A model generated the notes under the pieces. It searched no databases. It worked only from the letters and a program-made list of their open reading frames with translations, and was not told the origin of the DNA. From positions 1-46,473 of the forward strand of contig SXSU01000041.1 in NCBI GenBank assembly GCA_005793345.1: a DNA stretch of 46,473 nucleotides. The letters are read 5' to 3'. This document shows, one piece after another, positions 25,942 through 34,772 of the stretch. Source of the DNA: Bdellovibrionales bacterium. Lineage in GTDB: Bacteria; Bdellovibrionota; Bdellovibrionia; Bdellovibrionales; Bdellovibrionaceae. Position 1 is the first letter of the stretch; each line of letters begins with the position of its first letter. The position numbers and the translations under genes were made by a program.

Positions 25942-27258
25942 ATGATTAATTTTTCATTTTTAAGTTTTTCAAATAAAGTTCAGTTAAAAATAATTTTTTT
26001 AAAATTTATAATATTATTAAATCTATTATTAACTCCAAATTTTGTTTTTGCTGCCTTTGCCAATTATAATTCAATCTTAATTGGCGACCAAGCAGCAGGC
26101 TTGGGAGGGGCCTACACCGCACTTTATGGCGATACCGCAGGTGGGCCCTATTACAATCCCGCTGGCTTAGCTTGGATGGAAGGCAACAGCTTCTCTGCCT
26201 CAGTTTCAATTTATAAAAAATTTGATACCGTTATTGGTTCTGAAGAAGATTTTATTAAAGCACCATTAAGAGTAAACCAAGGCTTTTTTCAATCTATTCC
26301 TTCATCTACGGGAAGTTTGTTTAAGTACGAGGACTTCACTCTAGGAATGTCAATTGTCGTTCCTGATTATGAAACTTTTAAAGGCGATATAAGTAATGCT
26401 GGAAATAATACATCAACACTTAGCTATCTTGATCAATCACTTTGGGTTGGTGGAACAGCAGCCAAAAAAATTGATAAATGGAATTCATTGGGTTTAACTG
26501 TATATTATACAGCAAGAGATTATAATAGAACAGTTCAAGATCGCACAGTTGATATTCCTAATAATACTGTGAATCTTTACTCTGAAGAAAAGAGTATTTT
26601 AGGAAACTCTGTCGTAATAATTCTAGGTCATCAACATCATTTTAATCAGTATTTTTTTTCTGGCCTAAGCGTGAGACTCCCCTCTATCGAAATCTCTGGA
26701 ACAGGTTCTTATTTTAGTAATGAAGTTAAAACACAAAAAAGCACAACCGATAATTCTTATGCATTAAGTATAACACCTGTTTCTCAACCTTCTTTAGCTT
26801 CGCATACGCGTATACCAGGAAAAATATCTTTAGGTTTTGCCTACCAAGACTTTCCAATTAAAATTTCTTTAGATGGTTCAATTTATTTTGCAGAAAAATA
26901 TTTTGATATTGATCTACCCACTTATCGTTCTAAAGTTCAACATCAACTTATGGGAAATGGTGCTTTTGGTATAGAATATCAACCATTACCTAACTTAATC
27001 TTAAGAACTGGGTGGTTTACCAATCTAACCTCATATAAAAATTTAAATATTGACGATAAGTATGGAGATCGCGTTGATCAATTGGGTTGGGCCGCTAATT
27101 TTACATTTATAACAAAAGAACAAGTTCATTTTACTTTTGGTGGATACTATGTAGGTGGTCGAGGCAAATCCATTCAAAGAATTAATCAAGAATATACAAT
27201 ATCATCTGAAATGCAGCAGGTATTTACAATGCTATTGAGCACATCCTATGCCTTCTAA
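25942..27258 (+). CDS. FadL/TodX-like outer membrane transport protein
   Basis: 438 aa. Signal peptide (IIFLKFIILLNLLLTPNFVFA), then GDQAAGLGGAYTALYGDTAG and YYNPAGLAWM, the N-terminal 'NPAG' signature of the OMPP1/FadL/TodX family, followed by amphipathic beta-strands and a terminal aromatic (SYAF) typical of barrel proteins. Expected to pass hydrophobic compounds through the outer membrane; the ligand is unknown. ATG at 25942 is directly preceded by AAGG with poor spacing, so initiation probably depends on coupling to tpiA; a TTG at 25924 is the alternative. Codons 26080-26205 are much more GC-rich than the rest. Confidence 0.8.
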   Translation: MINFSFLSFSNKVQLKIIFLKFIILLNLLLTPNFVFAAFANYNSILIGDQAAGLGGAYTALYGDTAGGPYYNPAGLAWMEGNSFSASVSIYKKFDTVIGSEEDFIKAPLRVNQGFFQSIPSSTGSLFKYEDFTLGMSIVVPDYETFKGDISNAGNNTSTLSYLDQSLWVGGTAAKKIDKWNSLGLTVYYTARDYNRTVQDRTVDIPNNTVNLYSEEKSILGNSVVIILGHQHHFNQYFFSGLSVRLPSIEISGTGSYFSNEVKTQKSTTDNSYALSITPVSQPSLASHTRIPGKISLGFAYQDFPIKISLDGSIYFAEKYFDIDLPTYRSKVQHQLMGNGAFGIEYQPLPNLILRTGWFTNLTSYKNLNIDDKYGDRVDQLGWAANFTFITKEQVHFTFGGYYVGGRGKSIQRINQEYTISSEMQQVFTMLLSTSYAF

Positions 27259-28318
27259 TATTAAAAAAATCTTAGTAGTACAAACTGCTTTTATTGGGGA
27301 TGTGTTTTTAATGATACCCTTGTTAAAGGCAATTCGAGATCTTCATTTAAATTGCGAAATCTCTATTGTAGTCAGAGAGGGTCTTGGTGAATTTCTAAAA
27401 AATTTAGGTACTGTCGATTATTTTGTAGAGATTAGCAAATCGAATAAAAACTCTTATCAAGAAGCACAACAAAAATTAAATTCTAAATTTGATTATATTT
27501 TTTGCCCCCACGAATCTTTACGTTCTGCTCTGTTTGTTAGTAAATTAAATTCAAAAAATAAAATTGGATTTAAATCCTGGTGGAATTTTTTATTCTTTGA
27601 TATTCGAATTAAAAAAAATTATTTATTAAGTGAGTCGTTGCGGCAACTTCAATTAATTCAAAATCAAACAAGTATTTTTAATGTCTACTTTTCACAAACA
27701 AATACTCGCGAAATGGATTTCCAAGTTCCTGATCACCTTTTACTTTCAAACTTTAATGATATTCTAAATAAATATAAATCAACTCAATCACGATTAATGG
27801 AACAACTTGGATTAATTTCAAATAAAAAATATATAGTTATTTTTCCAGGAAGTGTTTGGCCCACCAAACAATGGACTCTTGAAGGATTTAATCAAATTGC
27901 CCAAAAATTTATTGATAATAATTTTGATGTCGTTTTGATGGGTTCAAAAAACGAGTTTACTCTTTGCGAAAATATAGAATCAGCAACTCAACACAAATCC
28001 ATTAATATTGCTGGGAAATATAAACTATGGGACTCTTTTTTAATTTTATCTAAATCACAAATTGCAATTACAAATGATAGTGGATCCATGCACATGGCTG
28101 CTATCGCAAATATTCCAACGGTGGCAATTTTTGGTCCTACAACTTTAAAATTAGGATTTAGACCTTGGCAGAACAAAGCAAAAGTGGTTGAAAATAATAA
28201 TTTAAATTGCAGGCCTTGCGGTAAACATGGTCACAATCAATGTCCTTTGAAACACCACCATTGCATGACAGAAATTTCTGCAGAGCAAGTTTGGGATTCA
28301 ATTCAAAACTTAATTTAA
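27248..28318 (+). CDS. waaF: ADP-heptose:LPS heptosyltransferase (GT9)
   Basis: 356 aa, cytoplasmic GT-B enzyme of LPS inner-core synthesis. VVQTAFIGDVFLMIPLLKAI is the N-terminal acceptor-side motif ('GDVxLxxPxL'). IVIFPGSVWPTKQWTLEGF and TNDSGSMHMAAIANIPTVAI followed by FGPTT form the donor-binding half. The C-terminal CRPCGKHGHNQCPLKHHHC matches the Cys-rich tail of WaaF-type enzymes. It overlaps the porin gene by 11 bp, so is coupled with it. Whether it adds heptose I or II is not decided; waaF is the closest name. Confidence 0.85.
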   Translation: MPSNIKKILVVQTAFIGDVFLMIPLLKAIRDLHLNCEISIVVREGLGEFLKNLGTVDYFVEISKSNKNSYQEAQQKLNSKFDYIFCPHESLRSALFVSKLNSKNKIGFKSWWNFLFFDIRIKKNYLLSESLRQLQLIQNQTSIFNVYFSQTNTREMDFQVPDHLLLSNFNDILNKYKSTQSRLMEQLGLISNKKYIVIFPGSVWPTKQWTLEGFNQIAQKFIDNNFDVVLMGSKNEFTLCENIESATQHKSINIAGKYKLWDSFLILSKSQIAITNDSGSMHMAAIANIPTVAIFGPTTLKLGFRPWQNKAKVVENNNLNCRPCGKHGHNQCPLKHHHCMTEISAEQVWDSIQNLI

Positions 28319-28321
28319 ATA

Positions 28322-29497
28322 CTATAAAGCAATGGCTCTTAACTCATTAAGTTTTTTTTGTACATCTTGGGGTAAATACAAACCACTTGTCCCACTATAT
28401 CCAGATATTAAGCTTTCTTGATATCTTGCAAAACATTTTTGTGAAATTTCAGTATGTGGATCTATGCGAACACAAAGTTCATAATAATCTTCATTCATAG
28501 ACCACGCCCCTATTTCACTAACATTTTCATAAATTAAACCTAAATGGTATAACGCTTGGGCTTTAATAGGATTTGGTTTTTCTTTAGCCAAAAATTGGTG
28601 AAGCAAATGTGCTCCTCGCAAGAAATCGACAGTTCCACCTTCACTTCTGGAATCTTTCTGAAGTTTTTCAGCTTTCGATATTAAATCATTAGCCACTTTT
28701 AAGGATGGAGTTCCTTGTGGTGAATCTTTCCAAGTTTTAAGACTTGCATTCCAAAACTCTAAGTTTCTTTTTATAAAATATGGAAGATGTGAGTTTTTAG
28801 ATAATTGAGTTACAAAATTTTCAGCACCTTTAACATCACCTTTATAACGAACATGTAAAACAAATCCCAACTGAACTAGTTTTTGCCAAGCAACTATTGA
28901 TAAACTCTCACCATTTGAAAAAGCAGAATTAATTTCATTAATAGCATCTTCAAAATACCTACTTGCGATTAAAAGTTGAATACGTTCTACAATAGAAATA
29001 TTTTGAATTGATTTAACAAAATTTGGATTAGATAGAGAGGGCCCAATTTCCATTCGAGTATGACACTGAACACATTGGCTCATTGCATTTTTATAAACAC
29101 TTCGTGCAAAATCATAATGACCAGATTGAAAAGACTCTAAAGCTAACCCAATATTTTCTTCAAATCGATCTGAAATAAATTTAATACTTGGATCTTTATC
29201 AGGACGTACAGTTTTTTCATTTATATTATGGGCAAGAGTTTTAATTCTCTCAAGTTTAAGCTGAATATCTTTTTTTGATTCTGGGCTTTGTATTTTACTT
29301 GGTTCAGAAAGCAAAGGCAGTACTTCTCCAAATTGAGCTGTTAACAATTGCATTTGTATTGGCCATGAAAAAACTGCCTCAGAATTTTGAACTTGCGATG
29401 TTTGTGAATTTGGCTCCTGCGAATTTACATTTTTATTTGTAGACTGACATGAACAAAAAAATATTACCGTCATTAAAACATTTACCAAATTTCGCAT
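28322..29497 (-). CDS. Cytochrome-c-like lipoprotein
   Basis: 391 aa. A short signal ending MTVIFFCSCQS, where Cys after S-C-S is a plausible lipid site. A single CxxCH heme motif lies in MSQCVQCHTR near residue 143, with a downstream Met-poor helical region. The rest is alpha-helical and repetitive (YEDAINEINSAF, YHLGLIYENV), TPR-like. A periplasmic heme protein is expected; the electron partner is unknown. ATG at 29497 has GGGGG just upstream; an earlier start at 29533 would fall within a repeat element. Convergent with waaF, 3 bp apart. Confidence 0.72.
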   Translation of the reverse strand: MRNLVNVLMTVIFFCSCQSTNKNVNSQEPNSQTSQVQNSEAVFSWPIQMQLLTAQFGEVLPLLSEPSKIQSPESKKDIQLKLERIKTLAHNINEKTVRPDKDPSIKFISDRFEENIGLALESFQSGHYDFARSVYKNAMSQCVQCHTRMEIGPSLSNPNFVKSIQNISIVERIQLLIASRYFEDAINEINSAFSNGESLSIVAWQKLVQLGFVLHVRYKGDVKGAENFVTQLSKNSHLPYFIKRNLEFWNASLKTWKDSPQGTPSLKVANDLISKAEKLQKDSRSEGGTVDFLRGAHLLHQFLAKEKPNPIKAQALYHLGLIYENVSEIGAWSMNEDYYELCVRIDPHTEISQKCFARYQESLISGYSGTSGLYLPQDVQKKLNELRAIAL

Positions 29498-29531
29498 TAT
29501 TCCCCCGGTAGAAAAATTATTATGTTTCACC

Positions 29532-29632
29532 AATGTTCATGATTAAGTCTGATCGCTTGGGCGATTATATGCGAGACAAAATCATGCGCCATTATTTTCT
29601 TGTTTGTTCGAGGTGATTTTCAATCACCTCGA
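29532..29632 (+). repeat. Palindromic intergenic repeat, copy C
   Basis: CATGATT (29538-29544)/AATCATG (29580-29586) hairpin containing AAGTCTGATCGCTT, then GTTTGTT, then CGAGGTGATTttcAATCACCTCG (29609-29631) as a perfect 10-bp stem. The sequence ATATGCGAGACAAAATCATG is shared with copy D but not A, B or E. The rest of the 394-bp gap to 29892 is AT-rich with no gene seen. Confidence 0.85.
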
Positions 29633-29891
29633 ATTATATTGTATCTACTTTCATTAAGTGTGGTCAATTGAGATTTGTCACCATTGAGACAAAAAATGTT
29701 AACTATTATGTTTTTTTAAAGTAAAAAAAATAAAAAAAAACTATAACTCCCCTCTTAGATTTAAGACTTTATATTTTATTCTTTAATAAAAGCAATGGCA
29801 TCAGAGTTGCTTATGCTTAAATAGATTGGGTCGACTTAGCTATTCTTGATCCACTTTTACATTTTAAATTATCTTGAGGAATTTTGAATTT

Positions 29892-30824
29892 ATGAAAAGC
29901 AAGTTAGATTTTCTTATAATTAATTACTATAAATCTTTAAAAAATTCATTAATCATATTAGGATTCACTCCGTTAATGATTTTAAGTTTTTCAAACAATT
30001 CTCAAGCTGAATCTCCATTTGGTTTTAGGGACGATATTCAAGAACAAGAATTTTTTGGAAGTTTATGCAAGTCTAATGAATCTCCAACTTATCCGAAATC
30101 AAATTATTCTTCACAAAAATGCTCTGACACCACATTTGATGTCGCTAATTGGGAAATTCCAAAACACAATTCTTTTGGCTATCAAGATCCTCAATTTTCA
30201 GAATTAGATGGTTACAATATTTTAAATCCCTTAAAAATACCAGAACTAAGAGATTATAAAGTTATTATTGTAATTAACAAAGATACAAACAAAAACTTTG
30301 GAGTAGGGCAAAGAGTTCAAGTTTATGCTCGAGATTATGCTCTATCTGATTTATCGCCAAGTAAAATGAAGAAAGGTAATTTAAGAGGTTTATTGTATTA
30401 TTGGAAAACCTCAACAGGAGTTCCTGGTCACGAAACTCCAGTTGGCCTCTATAATATTCAAGGGTTCTCACCTAACCACCAGTCTTCGAAATATGGCTCT
30501 GTAGATATGTATTGGGCATTATTTTTTAATGGCGATATCGCCCTTCATTCTTTTAATGAATTTGAAATGACCTTTGCTTCACGAAATTTAGGAAAAAAAT
30601 CTTCACATGGTTGCACTCGATTACAATCTCATAGAGCTCAACGCCTCTATCATTTAGTTGGCCAAGTCGGAACAGACTTAGTTCCTGCTACTAGAAAAGG
30701 GAAAGTAACTGGTGATTACGCATATAAATATTCTACTTTGATTATTGTGACTGATAAAAATTATGATCTCAAAAAAGCAGTGGCTCCATTAACGATTGAT
30801 GAAGATAGTAATTTTTCTTACTAA
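29892..30824 (+). CDS. L,D-transpeptidase (YkuD family), secreted
   Basis: 310 aa. Hydrophobic signal segment (SLIILGFTPLMILSFSNNSQA) followed by a mature domain. The YkuD catalytic motif is complete: His219 in IALHSFNEF and SSHGCTRLQ with His239, Gly240, nucleophile Cys241 and Arg243. Such enzymes make 3-3 crosslinks or attach/modify peptidoglycan; Bdellovibrio uses many on prey wall. A GAGGA lies 12 nt upstream of ATG 29892; a TTG at 29874 is a less likely start. It is bracketed by two direct copies of the palindromic repeat, and its TAA stop lies at the edge of copy D. Confidence 0.88.
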   Translation: MKSKLDFLIINYYKSLKNSLIILGFTPLMILSFSNNSQAESPFGFRDDIQEQEFFGSLCKSNESPTYPKSNYSSQKCSDTTFDVANWEIPKHNSFGYQDPQFSELDGYNILNPLKIPELRDYKVIIVINKDTNKNFGVGQRVQVYARDYALSDLSPSKMKKGNLRGLLYYWKTSTGVPGHETPVGLYNIQGFSPNHQSSKYGSVDMYWALFFNGDIALHSFNEFEMTFASRNLGKKSSHGCTRLQSHRAQRLYHLVGQVGTDLVPATRKGKVTGDYAYKYSTLIIVTDKNYDLKKAVAPLTIDEDSNFSY

Positions 30825-30922
30825 TGCTCATGATTAAGTCTGATTGCTTCGCAATTATATGCGAGACAAAATCATGCGCCGTTATTCTTTTGTTTGCTTG
30901 GGGTGATTTTCAATCACCCCGT
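30822..30922 (+). repeat. Palindromic intergenic repeat, copy D
   Basis: Nearly identical to copy C: TCATGATTAAGTCTGAT, ATATGCGAGACAAAATCATG, then GGGGTGATTttcAATCACCCC (30900-30920). It begins at the L,D-transpeptidase stop and its second hairpin supplies the last codons and TGA stop (30914-30916) of the convergent hydrolase gene, so it fills the whole gap between two gene ends. Confidence 0.88.
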
Positions 30923-31789
30923 ATTCTTTTGGAAGGGTTTTAGAAACTGAATTAAATCTGAATATGATTTCTCACGTTCAATATCATTGTAAATTTCATG
31001 AAGTGAATTATCATAAACAATTAAATTTTTAATTGTTGAATTTAAAGAATTAAAAAAGCTTATTGCAGATTCATTTGAAACAACTGTATCGTTTTTTCCC
31101 AATTGCATTAATGTAGGAAGATGACTATTTTTTGCCATTATTTCAACTTTTTCTAAAGCTTTAAGAACTCCTAAATAAACTCCTGGTGAAATTTGATCAT
31201 GTCTTAATGGATCTCGATCATACTCTTCAAGAACTTTAGCATCTGAAGTAAATTGCGATTTTTTAAGTTCATTCCATAAAGTCAATTTTGGATAAATGTG
31301 ATATGCCATTAGTGCGGCTAAATCTTTTACTAATGGTACATCAACACTTAATCCCATAAGAGGTGCACTATATATCTGTGCCTGTATTCGACCAGATAAA
31401 TTTGCTCCCTTATCATATAAAGTTTTAGCTTGAATTAAACCACCCATAGAGTGACCAAGAACAACAACAGGTAAGTCAGCTACATTTTCTTGAGTTAAAA
31501 TAAAATTTAAAAATAAATTATAATCCTCACAATAATCAGAAAAATTTGCGGCATAACCTCGTTTACCATCACTTCTTCCATGACCACGCCAATCCCAGCA
31601 ACAAATAGACCATCCACTTGTAGATAACCCATTCACTAATCTTAGATAACACTCAGAATGCTCACCGTGACCATGAGTTATAATTAATAATCCCTTAGGA
31701 TCTTTACTTAACCATTCTTGATAATATAATGATGTATTTTGAAATCCTTGAAAATGTCCTTCAAGACGGTTAAAATATCGATCGCTCAC
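30914..31789 (-). CDS. Alpha/beta hydrolase, lysophospholipase/monoglyceride lipase-like
   Basis: 291 aa, no signal peptide. IITHGHGEHSECY is the oxyanion loop, WDWRGHGRSDGKRGY is typical of the monoacylglycerol lipase/PldB branch, VVLGHSMGGLIQAK holds the nucleophile Ser, GKNDTVV the Asp and LHEIYND the His. Serine hydrolase on lipid esters is predicted. GTG start at 31789 with AAGGGAAG upstream, 1 bp after the lspA stop, so the two form an operon. The last codons lie inside repeat copy D. Confidence 0.87.
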   Translation of the reverse strand: MSDRYFNRLEGHFQGFQNTSLYYQEWLSKDPKGLLIITHGHGEHSECYLRLVNGLSTSGWSICCWDWRGHGRSDGKRGYAANFSDYCEDYNLFLNFILTQENVADLPVVVLGHSMGGLIQAKTLYDKGANLSGRIQAQIYSAPLMGLSVDVPLVKDLAALMAYHIYPKLTLWNELKKSQFTSDAKVLEEYDRDPLRHDQISPGVYLGVLKALEKVEIMAKNSHLPTLMQLGKNDTVVSNESAISFFNSLNSTIKNLIVYDNSLHEIYNDIEREKSYSDLIQFLKPFQKNTG

Positions 31790-31790
31790 A

Positions 31791-32870
31791 CTAACTTCCC
31801 TTCTTAATCAATTTATTGAGATCTGAATCAATTTTCTCTAATTCGTCAAGCGTTGATATATCGGGTGGTTCATTTTCGTCTTTTTCTAAAGTGGGAACTA
31901 ATTTTAAACTCGGAGCTTCTTCAATTTTTTCAAGTAAGGAATTATCAGATTTATTATCCAAATTATCATCAATTACAATTTTTATTGGAATATTTAAATT
32001 TTCTTTTATCTTTTTTGCAAGTGCTTCTAATTGTTTAAAATCGTCACTTGTTCTCAATTTAAATTGACGGTCTTCGCCCTTTAATAATCCAAATATATAT
32101 TTTTGAAAAGCATATATTGGACCAGCAGTCCGATGTGATAAAATCCTCCCAACAAGAATCAGTAATAAGCAAAATGATAAAGTAATAACAATATAGGTGC
32201 CAATAAATGGAATCATAAATTTACTTAGTATATAATTATTCTTTCCTATTAATTCAATTATTGTAACTCGCAAAAATGTGAATGCAAAAACTCCAGCAAT
32301 TAATGATATTGATGTCGTCATAATAATGAGCAGCCATATATATCGATATTGGAACTTTGGATCTATCCAAATATTTTTACGAGAGTTCTCTGTCGGCCAA
32401 AGTAAGTTTCCATCTCGAAAAACAGCAACGCAAATTAAAATATAACCAACCCACTGTAAAGCATCAGCAAGATTAAAGGGTGGCGACATAAAAACTTTTT
32501 CTTTTCCAATAATTAAAAAATCAACAACATATCCCCAGCGTATGCGATCAAAAACATTTCCAATAATACCACCAATTAAAATTGCTGAACCAATTCTAAG
32601 CTTCATTGATCTTATTGGTAAAATATATTGTAACATTGCAAATGCAAAAACTAAAAAGGCTCCAAATGTTGATAAGGTCACAACTCTTAATAGTGGTGGT
32701 AAATTTGAAAATAAACCTAAAAATGCACCATGATTATGACTAACTACAAAATGAACATATTTAAAACTTATAATTTTTGTTAAACCAATAGCCCATTGTT
32801 TTGTCGAAGCATCTACAAACCAAACTAAAAACAATGGTAATAATATGTAAATCCACTCTCTTTTTTTCAT
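31791..32870 (-). CDS. lspA: Lipoprotein signal peptidase with C-terminal HAMP-like extension
   Basis: 359 aa, about twice the usual LspA length. Residues 1-165 are a four-helix LspA domain with VVSHNHGAFLGL, GGIIGNVFDRIRWGYVVDF and PPFNLADALQWVG, which hold both catalytic aspartates. It cleaves prolipoprotein signals in the inner membrane. After it come two more hydrophobic helices (about 180-205, 220-250), a HAMP-like linker (RILSHRTAGPIYAFQKYIFG through DDFKQLEALAKKIKENL) and an acidic tail. ATG 32870 (MKKREW) follows AAGG; a longer frame from 32903 lacks support. The fusion is unusual and suggests a sensory or docking function. Operon with the hydrolase. Confidence 0.85.
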   Translation of the reverse strand: MKKREWIYILLPLFLVWFVDASTKQWAIGLTKIISFKYVHFVVSHNHGAFLGLFSNLPPLLRVVTLSTFGAFLVFAFAMLQYILPIRSMKLRIGSAILIGGIIGNVFDRIRWGYVVDFLIIGKEKVFMSPPFNLADALQWVGYILICVAVFRDGNLLWPTENSRKNIWIDPKFQYRYIWLLIIMTTSISLIAGVFAFTFLRVTIIELIGKNNYILSKFMIPFIGTYIVITLSFCLLLILVGRILSHRTAGPIYAFQKYIFGLLKGEDRQFKLRTSDDFKQLEALAKKIKENLNIPIKIVIDDNLDNKSDNSLLEKIEEAPSLKLVPTLEKDENEPPDISTLDELEKIDSDLNKLIKKGS

Positions 32871-33026
32871 ACAATACCTTCTCGTCATTTTTTGTAACTT
32901 CAAAAGAAAATTTTAAATAACTAGTCCGACGCCTAGCGTGTGTGGTTGAGTAATATTTTAATAGAGTTAAACTTTAGCTATAGTCATAAAGACTTAAGTC
33001 AAGTTTACGAAAGTGATGGCAATCAT

Positions 33027-34502
33027 ATGCGAACTTATATTTTAAAAAAAATTTATTCAAAAACAATATTCCTAACTTTGATTTGTATATTCATTGATAT
33101 CACCCCTATTTCTTTGCAAGCAGAACAAAAAAATTGTTTCAATTCAGATGTTACTAAAAAATGGTCACAAATTATTGATAAACAAGTTCAAAATATTGGA
33201 GTTAATAAATCTGATCTAGGAATTGTTTTTTATTATAATGGCTCTGAACTCTTCTCTACAAATTCAAATAAAATGATGATCCCTGCTTCAATTACTAAAA
33301 TCGCAACTACTGCTGCTGTTTTTGATCAACTCGAAAACTTAAATAAATTAGAAACTAAATTTGCAACAAATGGAACTATTGAAAACGATATCTTAAAAGG
33401 AGATTTATATCTCATCGGAGGAGGAGACCCTAGCTTTGTGAGCGAAAGTCTTTGGTATCTTATTAACGTATTAACTCGAACAGGAATAAAAAAAATTGAA
33501 GGAAATTTAATTATTGATGATTCTTATTTTGATGATATTCGCTTTGATGAAAGCAGAGAAAGCGTTAGAGTCGATCGCGCTTATGATTCACCAGTGGGAG
33601 CCATGTCTTTAAATTGGAACACTATAAATATTTTTTTAAGACCTGGAGATAACATTGGAGCTAAAGCAAAAGCAATTACAGATCCAGAGAGTGATTATGT
33701 TGAACTTGTGAATAATTTAAAAACAGGTTCTAAAACAGATTATTCAGTTGAAAGAAAATATAATACGAAAACTAAAAAAGATACTATAATTGTGAGTGGA
33801 AAGATTGATCTCAAAAGTCCTGAAATCGCTGTTTACAAAGGTGTATCAGATCCGATTTCATGGGTTGGCGCTAATGTGATTAGTTTTCTAAAACAGAGAA
33901 ATATTTCATTATCAGGTTCTATACAAACTGGAAAAGCACCTACTTCAATTAAAATTTTAGCAAAATCTGAAAGTAAACCACTTGAGTATATTGTTGCAGA
34001 TATGGATAAATTTTCTAACAATTATGTGGCAGAAATGCTCACTAAAAACTTATCTGCATATAAATATGGTCAAGGTACACTAGCAAAAGGAATTGAACTC
34101 ATCAAAGAAACTCTTAACAAGGCCGGAGTTACCTCACAGGAGTTTGAACTCTATAATCCATCAGGCTTTACTCGAGAAAATAAATTTACTCCCAACTCAA
34201 TGATCAAAATACTAGAAATGATGAGAAAAGATTTTAGAATATTTTCTCATTTTTTGAATGCACTTCCAATTTCTGGAGTCGATGGAACTCTTAAAAATCG
34301 AATGAAAAACGGAAATGCTCGTCGTTGGATAAGAGCTAAAACTGGACTCTTAACAGGTGTGAACACATTGGCTGGCTATATGGGGTTAGAAAATGGTGAA
34401 GTTATTACTTTTGTACTTATTCATAATGGTCCTCAGGACGGGGCCAAAGTCCGATCATCTTTTGATAACTTACTAAATAATTTAACTGAAAAACTGAATT
34501 GA
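33027..34502 (+). CDS. dacB: D-alanyl-D-alanine carboxypeptidase/endopeptidase (PBP4, S13)
   Basis: 491 aa. Signal peptide (TIFLTLICIFIDITPISLQA) then an S13 penicillin-binding domain: MIPASITKIATT with SxxK, KFSNNYVAEML with SxN, and RAKTGLLTGVNTLAGY with KTG. The long insert (GDLYLIGGGDPSF onward) is typical of PBP4. It trims and cleaves crosslinks in periplasmic peptidoglycan. ATG 33027 starts a proper signal; the frame extends back to a GTG at 32940. Divergent from lspA; repeat copy E begins right after its stop. Confidence 0.93.
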   Translation: MRTYILKKIYSKTIFLTLICIFIDITPISLQAEQKNCFNSDVTKKWSQIIDKQVQNIGVNKSDLGIVFYYNGSELFSTNSNKMMIPASITKIATTAAVFDQLENLNKLETKFATNGTIENDILKGDLYLIGGGDPSFVSESLWYLINVLTRTGIKKIEGNLIIDDSYFDDIRFDESRESVRVDRAYDSPVGAMSLNWNTINIFLRPGDNIGAKAKAITDPESDYVELVNNLKTGSKTDYSVERKYNTKTKKDTIIVSGKIDLKSPEIAVYKGVSDPISWVGANVISFLKQRNISLSGSIQTGKAPTSIKILAKSESKPLEYIVADMDKFSNNYVAEMLTKNLSAYKYGQGTLAKGIELIKETLNKAGVTSQEFELYNPSGFTRENKFTPNSMIKILEMMRKDFRIFSHFLNALPISGVDGTLKNRMKNGNARRWIRAKTGLLTGVNTLAGYMGLENGEVITFVLIHNGPQDGAKVRSSFDNLLNNLTEKLN

Positions 34503-34503
34503 A

Positions 34504-34643
34504 ATAACTGCTAATAATTAAGTCTGATTGCTTCGCAATTTTATCAGACATAATTATTAGCAGTTATTTTCCTGTTTGTTTGGGGCGATTTTCAATCTCC
34601 CCGTATTATGAAAATACAAACTAAAGTTTGCATTTTCATAATA
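34504..34643 (+). repeat. Palindromic intergenic repeat, copy E (full three-hairpin form)
   Basis: The best-preserved copy. ATAACTGCTAATAATTA to TAATTATTAGCAGTTAT (34504-34567) is a 17-bp outer stem plus inner GTCTGAT/ATCAGAC. GGGGCGATT/AATCTCCCC follows (34582-34602, one uncompensated mismatch). TATTATGAAAAT...ATTTTCATAATA (34604-34643) encloses CAAACT/AGTTTG. The remaining bases to the mltD start at 34773 hold a tandem ACATCCAGAA pair and nothing else recognisable. Confidence 0.9.
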
Positions 34644-34772
34644 ACATCCAGAAACATCCAGAAATTAGCTAGTTTTAAAACAAAGTTTTAATTTTTATGT
34701 GAGTTGATTTAAAATATAATAGCCAAACCAAATACAGAAGAAGTTTGAGACATTATTTGAAAAGGAATTCAA

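Noticed and set aside
32940-33026. GTG start adding 29 residues to DacB
   Set aside because: It would place polar residues ahead of the signal peptide that begins at ATG 33027, and no ribosome site supports it.
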